Origin: Novosphingobium cyanobacteriorum
Lineage (GTDB): Bacteria > Pseudomonadota > Alphaproteobacteria > Sphingomonadales > Sphingomonadaceae
Direction: 5' to 3'
Length of the DNA stretch: 64,000 bases
NCBI RefSeq assembly: GCF_029436685.1
Contig: NZ_JAROCY010000009.1
Span: 123,020-187,019 of the forward strand
Made by a program: the position numbers and the translations under genes. The notes under the pieces were generated by a model, which saw nothing but the letters and a program-made list of their open reading frames with translations, was not told where the DNA came from and did no database searches. Of this stretch, positions 1 to 8,291 are shown piece by piece; within the stretch, counting starts at the first letter, position 1; each line of letters begins with the position of its first letter.

Positions 1-533
1 TTGTCTCCGCTTCGCAGCTTTCGCCCGAACTGCTCAAATCCACCGACGTGGTCTACGTCGGGCAGATGAGCGGTCTTGGCGCGATCCTGCGCGATCCCTT
101 CGTCCAGGCTTCGCCCTTTCGCCTCGACGACAGCCTCGTCGGGATGACCGACATGGCCAGCGGTAAGCAATACCACTCGGATGGCGTGGAACTGCGCGAT
201 GAAAAGATGCCCCGCCGCGATTATGGCTATATCGCACGCATCCCGGGGCCAGCCGGCAACAGCCTGCTGGTGATTGCCAGCCTGCGCGATCCCGGATTGC
301 GCGAAATGGCTGATCTCGTGGTGGACACTGTGCGGCTCGGCACCCTGCGCGACACCGTGGCACGGGCGCCACAGGGGTTCGAAGCGCTTTATCAGGTGCG
401 CACCCTCGGCAGCGCCAATCTCGGCGCAACGCCCGTGCTGCAGCGTCCGGTGCGCACCCAAGGCATCTGGGATCGCTCCGCCAGCACGCCCGAGTATCGA
501 CCCATCGCTACGTCGACCGCAGGCCAGCGCTGA
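1..533 (+). CDS. C-terminal part of a membrane-anchored winged-helix regulator (5' end outside window)
   Basis: The reading frame is open from base 3 to a TGA at 531-533, so the start lies upstream. The visible ~176 residues contain a block (VVYVGQMSGLG ... GYIARIPGPAGNSLLVIASL ... LREMADLVVDTVR) that matches, in order and spacing, the C-terminal extracytoplasmic part of the regulator at 2942-4276 (VVYVGRLADLG ... GLVASMRSADGRRIIFVTGL ... TQDMVRLVTDG). I therefore infer a paralogue whose N-terminal DNA-binding and membrane segments are off the left edge. It ends about 100 bases before the serine-hydrolase-like gene on the same strand, so the two may be cotranscribed. Function of the C-terminal domain is unknown; ligand sensing is a guess. 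Confidence 0.6.
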   Translation, partial: VSASQLSPELLKSTDVVYVGQMSGLGAILRDPFVQASPFRLDDSLVGMTDMASGKQYHSDGVELRDEKMPRRDYGYIARIPGPAGNSLLVIASLRDPGLREMADLVVDTVRLGTLRDTVARAPQGFEALYQVRTLGSANLGATPVLQRPVRTQGIWDRSASTPEYRPIATSTAGQR

Positions 534-634
534 AGGCGCCGGCTGCGCGGTGTCAAAGCCTTCTGGCCGCGCTGGAAAAGCAATCGTCCGTTTCGGTCAT
601 ACTGGCAATCCCGGGCAAAGGGCATAACCGTGGC

Positions 635-2047
635 ATGAGCAACTTTCCCCGCTTCCATGCTGCCGTCCATTCTGCCGCCGCTTTAAGCCTGGCCATCACG
701 GCCATGCCGGCATCGGCGGATACGGTTGACGATCTCGTGGCCGCAGAACGGGCCCGCGCCAATGTGCCGGGCATCGCCGTCGGCGTTATCGATCACGGCG
801 TCATCCGTCGCCTGCAGGGCTATGGCCTCTCGAATATCGAAACAGCCACCCCGGTCGGGCCTGATACCCTGTTCAAGACCGGGGCGCTGGGCATGCAGTT
901 TACCGCGGCGGGCATCCTGCTTCTGGCCGAAGACGGGAAGGTTGCGCTCGATGATCCGGTACGCAAATACCTGCCGGAACTTCCTGCTACCTGGGCGCCC
1001 GTTACCATTCGGCACTTGCTGAACCACACCTCTGGCATTCCCGCCACGCCCAGCGGTGATTTCCAGAAGGAATATACCGAGGCTGAACTGCTCGGCATCA
1101 TTGCGGGGCAGCAGCTTAATTTCCGTCCCGGTGCGCACTGGCGATTCAGCTATGCCGGTTACATCGTTCTTGGCTTCGTCATCCGCCGCGTTACTCGTGA
1201 TCACTACGCCACCTTCCTGCAGAAGCGGGTCTTCGCCCCCACCGGCATGGCGCGGGCGCGCGGGATCGATGAACTTGCGGTCATTCCGGGCCGCGCCTCT
1301 GGCTATGAACTGCGCGATGGCGCCTGGCGCAATGCCGAACGGATTTCTGCCACGGCCAATTCCACCGCCGATGGCTCGCTTTACCTTTCCGCGCTCGATT
1401 ATGCCGCCTGGGCGCAGGCGCTCTCGCGCGGCAGGTTGCTCTCGCCCGCGTCTTGGCTGCAAGTTGCTCAGCCGGCCGCCCTGGCCGATGCCGCGCGCTG
1501 CGGATATGGCGCGGGATGGTATCTCGAAGGCGAAGGTGGTGGCCACTCGTGGTCGCATGGCGGCAGCTGGCAGGGTTTCCAGACCTTTGCGGTTCGCTAC
1601 CCTGCGGAGGATCTCACCGTCGTCGTCCTCGCCAATGGTGAAACCGCCGACGTTTCCAGCCTCGCGCGCCGGATCGTTGCAACGCAGCGGCCCGGTCTGG
1701 CCGGACCGGCGACTCCGATGCCCGATGCACCCGCCTCGCTGGTTGCGCATGTGGGAACCCTGCTTGATGGCATTGCTGCAGGCCGTGTCGATCGCGCGCA
1801 TTATGTCGACTTTGCCAGGGTTGATCTCGAAGAGATGGTCGCCCAGTACGCCCAGCTCCTCGCCCCTCTTGGTGCGCGGCGGGAACTGGCGGTTTTCGGC
1901 AGCGGGCCGGGCTGCGGCGGCGTCACCTGGCGCCTGCGCGCCCGCTATGATGGCGGTGTGGTTGATATCCGCCTTGGCCAGGATGCAGGCGGCCGTGTCA
2001 CCTCGCTTGACATCGTTCCCCTGTCCGCTTGGGACGCCCCGCTCTAG
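635..2047 (+). CDS. Serine hydrolase / beta-lactamase class C fold protein with degenerate active site, secreted
   Basis: 470 residues with a signal peptide (about residues 1-28, ending AMPASA). The class C beta-lactamase/penicillin-binding fold is clear from the stretch around LLAEDGKVALDDPVRKYLPE, the RHLLNHTSGIP block and a late SWSHGGSWQGF motif. The catalytic elements are abnormal. The usual SxxK (as in GS-x-x-KQFTA) reads A84-L-G-M87 in TGALGMQFTA, so both the nucleophile and the general base are gone. The usual YxN reads F171-S-Y173. Only the HGG motif (H308) is intact. Residues 345-470 form an extra C-terminal domain. By family it should be a D-peptidase or esterase; with this active site it is probably a non-hydrolytic binding protein. 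Confidence 0.75.
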   Translation: MSNFPRFHAAVHSAAALSLAITAMPASADTVDDLVAAERARANVPGIAVGVIDHGVIRRLQGYGLSNIETATPVGPDTLFKTGALGMQFTAAGILLLAEDGKVALDDPVRKYLPELPATWAPVTIRHLLNHTSGIPATPSGDFQKEYTEAELLGIIAGQQLNFRPGAHWRFSYAGYIVLGFVIRRVTRDHYATFLQKRVFAPTGMARARGIDELAVIPGRASGYELRDGAWRNAERISATANSTADGSLYLSALDYAAWAQALSRGRLLSPASWLQVAQPAALADAARCGYGAGWYLEGEGGGHSWSHGGSWQGFQTFAVRYPAEDLTVVVLANGETADVSSLARRIVATQRPGLAGPATPMPDAPASLVAHVGTLLDGIAAGRVDRAHYVDFARVDLEEMVAQYAQLLAPLGARRELAVFGSGPGCGGVTWRLRARYDGGVVDIRLGQDAGGRVTSLDIVPLSAWDAPL

Positions 2048-2146
2048 CCGTTCTCAATCAAGCCTGCGGATCGAGCTGTTCCACCCCGCGCAGACCTCGC
2101 TGTGGCATCGGTTCCCGAGTTGTGCATGCGCGTACCGTCGGCGGCT

Positions 2147-2569
2147 TCAGGCAGGTTGCGAAAGCCCTTCGGCAATATGCGGGCGAATGTCTTCAGGCCA
2201 CGGCGTGGCGCGGTGGGTGGTCAGATCCATGCACACCAGTACGACCTGGGCATGAAGGCGCAATTCGCCTTTGCAGGTGAACCGGATGTCGAGATCGCAA
2301 CTGCTGCGGCCGAGCCTTATCGGCATGACGCCAATTGTCAGGCGATCACCGAGGCAGCTGGGGGCTGAGAATTCGACGGACATTTTCACGGTGGGAACGC
2401 CCACCTTGCGCACGATATGCAATTGGTGGAAATCGGCGCCCAACGCCTGTTCGCACCAATCTTCCACCGCGCCGTTGAGCATCTCGAAATAGCGCGGATA
2501 GAACACGATGCCCGCGGGATCGACGTGGGCAAATCGCACCTGCGCAGTCGTTTCGAAAGCCTTGGTCAC
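2147..2569 (-). CDS. Hotdog-fold acyl-CoA thioesterase (4-hydroxybenzoyl-CoA thioesterase family)
   Basis: 140 residues from a GTG start at 2569, chosen because a GGGGGAG Shine-Dalgarno lies about 7 bases upstream and because the start overlaps the stop of the small upstream ORF. The N-terminal block RFAHVDPAGIVFYPRYFEMLN is the signature of the 4HBT/YbgC type, with the catalytic Asp of the D-x-x-G motif and the following FYPRYF helix. It hydrolyses small or aromatic acyl-CoA esters in the cytoplasm; the substrate cannot be read from sequence. The neighbours do not form an obvious CoA pathway. Confidence 0.8.
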   Translation of the reverse strand: MTKAFETTAQVRFAHVDPAGIVFYPRYFEMLNGAVEDWCEQALGADFHQLHIVRKVGVPTVKMSVEFSAPSCLGDRLTIGVMPIRLGRSSCDLDIRFTCKGELRLHAQVVLVCMDLTTHRATPWPEDIRPHIAEGLSQPA

Positions 2570-2772
2570 GCGTTCTCCCCCATCATCGTTCTCAATTCTC
2601 CAGGGCTTTGGAACAGGCGATTGGCCCCGAGCGCCCAAGTCTTCAAGGCGGGCCAGAGTCGTCTCAAGGCTCGATCCGGCTGCATGTCATCCGCCCTCGC
2701 GCAACGCCGCCACAGCCGCAGCTCAGGCGCGCTTGCACCTGCCGGGTCATAGCGCTGAACGATATCGGTCAT
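2566..2772 (-). CDS. Small hypothetical protein translationally coupled to the thioesterase
   Basis: 68 residues beginning MTDIVQRYDPAG and rich in Arg, Leu, Trp and Ala (LRLWRRCARADD, ALRRLWPALKTWALGANRLF). I do not recognise a family. It is called real because an AGGGGA ribosome site lies about 7 bases before its ATG and because its TGA overlaps the GTG start of the thioesterase as GTGA, a standard coupling arrangement. A perfect inverted repeat lies just upstream. A paralogue search would decide whether it is conserved. Confidence 0.5.
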   Translation of the reverse strand: MTDIVQRYDPAGASAPELRLWRRCARADDMQPDRALRRLWPALKTWALGANRLFQSPGELRTMMGENA

Positions 2773-2788
2773 TCATGATCCCCTGTCG

Positions 2789-2806
2789 CACCGGTCAGGA
2801 CCGGTG
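2789..2806. promoter_or_regulatory. Inverted repeat upstream of the small ORF/thioesterase pair
   Basis: CACCGGTC-AG-GACCGGTG is a perfect 8-bp inverted repeat 17 bases upstream of the small ORF start. A second palindrome, CTCGATCGAG, follows at 2815-2824. Size and position suit an operator; the cognate regulator is unknown. Confidence 0.35.
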
Positions 2807-2941
2807 ACGCATGACTCGATCGAGCACGATGGAATCACGGTCGGCGCGGGTGTGGCCGGGCAAAAGGAACGACATTGGAACTTTCATATTCTTTTAGGCT
2901 TAAAGCAAAATGGCGCGGGGGCCAAGGGGAATGTCGCATTC

Positions 2942-4276
2942 CTAGCCCAGCGGATGGGAGGCAACGAGGCGACGGTCGGTCTGGATGCCGTCGATCGAGC
3001 GGACTTCGAACAGGGCTTCGTAAAGCTTGCGCCCCGGCTGACGCTGCTCGATCTCCCTGAGCGCCGCTCCATCGGTAACAAGGCGCACCATGTCCTGCGT
3101 GGCGAGATCGCCCAGCCCGGTGACGAAGATGATGCGTCGGCCGTCGGCACTGCGCATGCTCGCGACAAGGCCGAGATCGGACTGGCCCGATGGCGTGGCA
3201 TCCTGGCGGTCTGGCATGGGCGGTACGTGGAGCCGACCAGAGGCAAGATCGCGCACGGCGGCATCGCCATCCGTCCGAAATCGCGATGTGGCGACGAATG
3301 TGGACGAGAGCTGGCCCAGATCGGCAAGACGGCCGACGTAGACCACGGTGGGTGCGCGCAGGGCTTGCTCGTCGGCGCCGGACAGCGGCACGACCAGCGA
3401 CTTGCGCACTTTGCCCGACCGCGTGGGCGGCAGCGCGGCCTGCAGCTCCCAAGCCGCTTCAGCCGTGCCAACGGGCGCGAAATGCAAGTCAAGGTCATAA
3501 AGCCTGTAGAATGCATCGGGGTGGGACTTCAGGTGCTGGCCCAGTTGCTCGCGTGATTGGATCGCGGGGTCGCGGATCAACCGGCTGACTACGCGTTGAT
3601 CGCGCGTTTCGGCGAGGAGGTATGAATCACCGGCGGCCAGGGTGACCGGCGCACCGTCATCGAGATTGCTCCAGAACCGCGATGCGCCCAGCGTGCGGGT
3701 GTCGCTGTCGATCCGGTCCGAGGCCGGCAGCAGCACGGCTGCAGCGATGGCGATGCAGGGAATCGCCGCCAGCACCAGCAAGTGGCGATGGGCGCGGCGT
3801 TGCACGGATTGCATCAGCAGGTGCAGGCGGCTGGCTGTGGCCGCCGTTACTTCCGGGGCTTGGAGGACAAGGCGATATTCGCCTTTGGGAATGACAAGGC
3901 GCGGACCGTCCTGCCCGGCATAGAATTCGTCAATGCGCTTGCGCAGGCGGTGTACATAGACCCGCACGCCTGAATCACCGGCGCTGTCGGCCAGACCCGC
4001 ATCGTTACCGAACACAGCAAGCGCGATCTCGATTTCCTTGGGCGAGCGGGCATCGGCAGAGCGTTCCGCCAGAAAATCGAACAGCTTGAGCTGCGCCGCC
4101 GACCGGCTGGCCGAAAGCGAAGCGCGAAAGCGTGCGATCTCACGCGCCATGTCTGCTGAAACGGGCGTGTCCTTCGCCTCGTCTGGGCTGTCCAAAGCGT
4201 ATTCTCCCCGCTCGGCCAAGGCATTCACCCGACCGTGGCTGCCGTCACCATAGGGTAGTGTGGCAGCAACATACAA
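2942..4276 (-). CDS. Membrane-anchored winged-helix transcriptional regulator (CadC/ToxR-like layout)
   Basis: Up to 444 residues. Residues ~50-140 form a winged-helix DNA-binding domain (SPKEIEIALAVFG ... VRVYVHRLRKRIDEFY ... LVIPKGEYRLVL). One hydrophobic segment at ~166-185 follows a basic stretch. Residues ~190-444 would lie outside the cytoplasm and are related to the partial protein at the left edge. The layout is that of one-component membrane regulators such as CadC and ToxR. The start is uncertain: the longest frame begins with TTG at 4276 and has no clear ribosome site; internal GTG and ATG codons are alternatives. The gene diverges from a TonB receptor with an inverted repeat between them, so I infer it controls that receptor. 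Confidence 0.7.
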   Translation of the reverse strand: MYVAATLPYGDGSHGRVNALAERGEYALDSPDEAKDTPVSADMAREIARFRASLSASRSAAQLKLFDFLAERSADARSPKEIEIALAVFGNDAGLADSAGDSGVRVYVHRLRKRIDEFYAGQDGPRLVIPKGEYRLVLQAPEVTAATASRLHLLMQSVQRRAHRHLLVLAAIPCIAIAAAVLLPASDRIDSDTRTLGASRFWSNLDDGAPVTLAAGDSYLLAETRDQRVVSRLIRDPAIQSREQLGQHLKSHPDAFYRLYDLDLHFAPVGTAEAAWELQAALPPTRSGKVRKSLVVPLSGADEQALRAPTVVYVGRLADLGQLSSTFVATSRFRTDGDAAVRDLASGRLHVPPMPDRQDATPSGQSDLGLVASMRSADGRRIIFVTGLGDLATQDMVRLVTDGAALREIEQRQPGRKLYEALFEVRSIDGIQTDRRLVASHPLG

Positions 4277-4282
4277 TTTGCA

Positions 4283-4304
4283 TTTATTTTATGTTTAAAA
4301 TAAA
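4283..4304. promoter_or_regulatory. Perfect 9-bp inverted repeat in divergent regulator/TonB promoter
   Basis: TTTATTTTA and TAAAATAAA are perfect inverted copies separated by TGTT, in an A/T-rich island between the winged-helix regulator and the TonB receptor gene. It is a good operator candidate for the adjacent regulator and may also contain promoter -10 elements. Confidence 0.5.
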
Positions 4305-4447
4305 TCGAGATCCAGACATGAGTCGTGAAGTCGGGCGCACATGCGTTCGAGGCAAGCCGGATCGAAGGGGCGGTTCGGGGCGCTGGACTGTGCCCGTCGA
4401 GTTTGCGGACACCGGCCGTAACGGCGTTACAAAAGGGAGAAAATCCA

Positions 4448-6865
4448 GTGACATCGAAAATCCAGTTTGAACGCATGACCGCGATGAGGGCGATGCTTCT
4501 GGTGGGCTGCGCGTTGTCGCTTGCCGGCGTTCCGGGGCTGGCGGTTGCGCAGGAGGCAAGCGATGCTGCGGCCGACGCTGCCGTCGATGCAGGCGCGGTG
4601 GGAGAGATCGTGGTGACTGCCACGCGCAAGGCCCAGTCGCTCAGCCGCGTCCCCGCCAGCATCGTGGCCAAGGGGCAGCAGGAGCTGGACGTGCAGGGCG
4701 TGCGGTCGGTGGGCGATATCGCCCAGATCACCCCTGGCATCAGCTTTGGCCAAAGCGCCACGCTTTACGGCACGGGGCAGACCACCATCGCGATCCGTGG
4801 CGTCGATTCCTCCTCGGGCATTCCGACAACCGGCATCTATATCGACGATACTCCGGTTCAGACCCGCGTGGGGGTCAGCCCTTCGTTGAGCAACCCTTAC
4901 CCCCAGGTCTTTGATCTTGACCGGATCGAGGTGTTGCGCGGCCCGCAGGGCACGCTCTTCGGCAGCGGGTCGGTTGGCGGCGCGCTTCGCTTCATCATGC
5001 CCAAGCCAAGCTATGATTCGATTTCGCTCTATGGCCGGACCGAAATCGCGGCAACGCGCCACGGTGCTGCGAGCTATGAAGCCGGTCTGGCCGTGGGCGC
5101 GCCGATCGTCACGGACAAGGTCGGGCTACGCGCCAGCGCGTGGTACCGCCGCGATGGTGGCTACATCGATCGTCTCGATCGCGTGACCAAGCAGGTGGTG
5201 CAGAAGGACATCAACGGGTCCGATTCATTCTCCGGCCGGATCGCGCTCGGCCTGAAGCCGAGCGAGACGTTCACGGTAACGCCCTCGTTCTACTACCAGC
5301 ACCAGACGATCGACGATGGGTCGCGCTTCGAAGTGGCGGTCAGCGACCTGGGTTCGGGTGACCAGCGGTTGAGCCTCAATCGCCTGCCTGAAAGCCACAA
5401 GGATGATTTCTACCTTCCCGCCCTGAAGATGGAGCTGGAGCTGGGCGGGGCCACGCTGGTTTCGGACACGTCGTACTTCTATCGCACCACCACCACGCAG
5501 AGCGATGATTCGACGCTGAGCCTCGCGTTGCTGGGCCTGGTGTCGGGCGCGTTCCCCGCGGGCTTCGTGGACTACACGCCGAGCACCGCGAGCCGGACGA
5601 AGCAGACCGCCTTCACGCAGGAACTGCGGCTGCAGAACGACAATTCCAACGATCCGTTCAACTGGATCGCAGGGGTGTTCTATCAGAAGTCCTATGTGCG
5701 AGATCAGTATGCAGGGCGCGACCTGCGGCTGCTGGAGGTGACCAACCTCGGGCAGGACAATCTCGGCGAACCGCGCTTCGCATCGCTGACCGACGTATTC
5801 GGGGTGGAGCTCTACCAAGGGCAATACAGCCTGTTCCAGCGCAACATCCATCGCGATGAGCAGATCGCCGCTTATGCCCAGGCGGACTATGAAGTGGTGC
5901 CTCGCCTGAAGGTCACGCTTGGCGGGCGATACACCATTGCCAAGTACCGCTTCGAAGGTTTCACGGCGGGTCCGTTCTATACAACCGACGGGCAGACCGA
6001 GAACCTGCGCGTGACCAGCCGCGACTTCACGCCGCGGTTGGGCCTGTCATTCCAGTCGGACCGCAACAACCTGTTCTACGCCAGCGCGGCCAAGGGCGTG
6101 CGTGGTCCCGGCGTTTCGCCGCCCGTGGGTGCGACCTGCGCTCAGGATGCGGCGGCAGTGGGCTTCGACCCGCTGGCTTCGCTTAACGTTAAGCCGGATT
6201 CGATCTGGAGCTATGAAGTGGGCAGCAAGAACCGCCTGTTCGGCGGGAAGGTGGCCATCGATGCATCGGCCTTCCACATTGATTGGAAGAACGTGCAGAC
6301 GTTGCTGCCGCTGCCGGTCTGTACGATCTACACCACGCTGAACCTGGGCAATGCCAAGATCGACGGGTTCGACCTGTCGCTGGCGGTAAAGCCGGTCGAC
6401 GAGTTGCAGATCGGCGCCTCGGTCGCCTATACCAACGCGCGCTACACCACGACGATTCCGGGCCCGAACAACAGCGTGATCCGCCGCGCAGGCGAACCGT
6501 TCGCCACGGCACCGTGGGCTCTGCAGCTCAACGCCCAGTGGACGCAGCCGGTTGGATCGGGCGATGTCTACGGCCGCGCAGACTTCTCCTACAACAGCAA
6601 GAACAACAAGCCGATCGACGTGAATTCGCCTCTGGTGGATCCCGCGTTGCCGCGCCCGCCGGCAACCTCACAGCTGGATCTCCGCTTTGGCGGCCGCTTC
6701 AGCGTTGGGGGCAAGTCGGAAGTCGACCTGAGCCTGTTCGTCAACAACGTCACCAATGAACAGCCGCTTCTGGCGCTCTATCACGATACGCCGGATTCAA
6801 CCTGGTTCCGCGCGGGCAGCTTCCGTCCGCGCACCATCGGATTGACGCTGTCGCTGCGCGATTGA
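4448..6865 (+). CDS. TonB-dependent outer-membrane receptor
   Basis: About 805 residues from a GTG start at 4448, chosen because GGGAGA lies 8 bases upstream; an in-frame ATG further upstream has no ribosome site. The signal peptide ends GLAVAQE. A TonB-box-like stretch (GEIVVTATRKAQS) is followed by the plug (SVGDIAQITPGISFGQSATLYGTG ... DRIEVLRGPQGTLFGSGSVGGALRFI) and a 22-strand-type barrel ending in LRPRTIGLTLSLRD-like sequence. It imports a large or scarce ligand across the outer membrane using TonB energy. The substrate is unknown; the downstream PQQ sugar dehydrogenase suggests a sugar-like ligand, weakly. Confidence 0.9.
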   Translation: MTSKIQFERMTAMRAMLLVGCALSLAGVPGLAVAQEASDAAADAAVDAGAVGEIVVTATRKAQSLSRVPASIVAKGQQELDVQGVRSVGDIAQITPGISFGQSATLYGTGQTTIAIRGVDSSSGIPTTGIYIDDTPVQTRVGVSPSLSNPYPQVFDLDRIEVLRGPQGTLFGSGSVGGALRFIMPKPSYDSISLYGRTEIAATRHGAASYEAGLAVGAPIVTDKVGLRASAWYRRDGGYIDRLDRVTKQVVQKDINGSDSFSGRIALGLKPSETFTVTPSFYYQHQTIDDGSRFEVAVSDLGSGDQRLSLNRLPESHKDDFYLPALKMELELGGATLVSDTSYFYRTTTTQSDDSTLSLALLGLVSGAFPAGFVDYTPSTASRTKQTAFTQELRLQNDNSNDPFNWIAGVFYQKSYVRDQYAGRDLRLLEVTNLGQDNLGEPRFASLTDVFGVELYQGQYSLFQRNIHRDEQIAAYAQADYEVVPRLKVTLGGRYTIAKYRFEGFTAGPFYTTDGQTENLRVTSRDFTPRLGLSFQSDRNNLFYASAAKGVRGPGVSPPVGATCAQDAAAVGFDPLASLNVKPDSIWSYEVGSKNRLFGGKVAIDASAFHIDWKNVQTLLPLPVCTIYTTLNLGNAKIDGFDLSLAVKPVDELQIGASVAYTNARYTTTIPGPNNSVIRRAGEPFATAPWALQLNAQWTQPVGSGDVYGRADFSYNSKNNKPIDVNSPLVDPALPRPPATSQLDLRFGGRFSVGGKSEVDLSLFVNNVTNEQPLLALYHDTPDSTWFRAGSFRPRTIGLTLSLRD

Positions 6866-6907
6866 TCATCGCCGGCGGGCCATTGGCCCGTAATGACAAA
6901 GGCATGA

Positions 6908-6941
6908 CCGCCCGCGCACTCAACCCGAGTTGCGCGGGCGG
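6908..6941 (+). terminator. Stem-loop terminator after TonB receptor gene
   Basis: CCGCCCGCGCA pairs with TGCGCGGGCGG, extended by CTC/GAG around an AACCC loop. There is no T-run after it, so it is terminator-like by stem strength and position only. Confidence 0.5.
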
Positions 6942-7002
6942 ATTATGATTGCGGGGCTTGCATGCTAGACCTTGCAGGGATTCCACGACGACGGAGCTGG
7001 AC

Positions 7003-8253
7003 ATGGGCTTTTCCCGCACTTCCCTGATTGCAATCGGCGCGGCCCTGATCGGCATTGCGCCCGTGGCCGCTGCTGCAGAAGAGGAAGTGGGCCTGAAGCC
7101 GGTACGCGTGGAGGATCGGGAATACCGTTTCGACAGCGCTGAGCAGCACGGTGTGGCCGTACGCGTGATCGCGCGCGGCCTTTCCCACGGATACAGCATG
7201 GCGTTCCTGCCCGGTGGCGATGCCCTGGTGGTGGAGCGTGGCGTTCGCCTTCGGCTGCTGCGCGGCGCCACATCGGATGCGCCGCGGCTGCTGGCCGATG
7301 CGATTGCGGGCGTGCCGGACTACAGCAAGCAGGAGCATGTCCATCCCGATGACGTGCTGGGCATCCAGGACGTGGCCCTGCATCCTGATTTCGCGCGTAA
7401 CGGCCTGATCTATTTCACCAACAACAAGCCGATAACGTTCGACGCCAAGGCTGGCCGGCTCAAGTCGTCGCTGGTTCTGGTCCGTGCCCGGCTGGATGGA
7501 ACGCGGCTGACCGACATGGCCGAGATCATGACCGGGGCGCCCGAAGTCGGCATTGGCGGATCGCGCATCCAGTTCAGTCGGGATGGGCTGGTCTATGTAT
7601 CGGTGGGCGGGCTGAGCACTGGCGACGATGCATCTTCCCAGCGGCTGGACACGATCTACGGCAAGGTGCTGCGCCTGAATGCCGATGGGACGCCGGCCGC
7701 TGGCAATCCCTTCGCCGGGCGCAAGGATGCCCGACCCGAGATCCTGACATATGGCCATCGCGATCCGCTGGGCCTCGGCATCGAGCCGCGCACCGGCGCG
7801 CTGTTCGCTTCGGAACACGGGCCGCAAGGGGGCGACGAGCTCAACCGCATCCTGCCAGGCCGCAATTATGGCTGGCCCACGTCCACCTATGGAAACCAGT
7901 ATGGTGGGTCGCCGCTGCCGCAAGCGCCCGTGGCTGCGGGCACCGAAGGGCCGACGATGGTGTGGCTGCCGGCCATCGCGCCATCGGGCATCGCCTTCTA
8001 CACTGGTGACCGGTTTCCCGGCTGGAAGAACAGCCTGTTCATCGCCAGCGCCCGGCGCGGGCAGGTGAATGGCACGGGCGGGATTATCCGCGTGGTGCTG
8101 AACGACAGGATGGAGGAATTGCGGCAGGAAGTCCTGCTCGACAGCCTGCACCAGCGCTTCAAGGATGTCCGTCAAGGGCCCGACGGGCTGCTTTATGCGC
8201 TGACTGACGAAGATGCCGCAGTGGTGGTGCGCATTTCCCCGGCGGCAGACTGA
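7003..8253 (+). CDS. PQQ-dependent aldose sugar dehydrogenase (GSDH family), periplasmic
   Basis: 416 residues from ATG 7003 (GGAG 6 bases upstream; the longer frame has no ribosome site). The signal peptide ends APVAAAAE. The six-bladed glucose/sorbosone dehydrogenase fold is shown by SMAFLPGGDALVVER, GIQDVALHPDFARNGLIYF, EILTYGHRDPLGLGIEPRTG, SEHGPQGGDELNRILPGRNYGWP and KDVRQGPDGLLYALTDE, blocks typical of soluble aldose dehydrogenases of the YliI/Asd type. It oxidises aldoses in the periplasm with PQQ as cofactor. It follows the TonB receptor on the same strand after a terminator-like hairpin and ends at a strong bidirectional terminator. Confidence 0.85.
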   Translation: MGFSRTSLIAIGAALIGIAPVAAAAEEEVGLKPVRVEDREYRFDSAEQHGVAVRVIARGLSHGYSMAFLPGGDALVVERGVRLRLLRGATSDAPRLLADAIAGVPDYSKQEHVHPDDVLGIQDVALHPDFARNGLIYFTNNKPITFDAKAGRLKSSLVLVRARLDGTRLTDMAEIMTGAPEVGIGGSRIQFSRDGLVYVSVGGLSTGDDASSQRLDTIYGKVLRLNADGTPAAGNPFAGRKDARPEILTYGHRDPLGLGIEPRTGALFASEHGPQGGDELNRILPGRNYGWPTSTYGNQYGGSPLPQAPVAAGTEGPTMVWLPAIAPSGIAFYTGDRFPGWKNSLFIASARRGQVNGTGGIIRVVLNDRMEELRQEVLLDSLHQRFKDVRQGPDGLLYALTDEDAAVVVRISPAAD

Positions 8254-8257
8254 TAGT

Positions 8258-8287
8258 GAGGCGCCGGGCCTGAAGGCCCGGCGCCTC
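8258..8287. terminator. Bidirectional terminator between convergent genes
   Basis: GAGGCGCCGGGCC and GGCCCGGCGCCTC form a perfect 13-bp stem with a TGAA loop, between the convergent PQQ dehydrogenase and SnoaL-like genes. Confidence 0.75.
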
Positions 8288-8291
8288 GATC

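Noticed and set aside
6866..7002. Longer N-terminus for the PQQ dehydrogenase starting near 6949
   Set aside because: It lacks a ribosome site, and the signal peptide begins properly at 7003.
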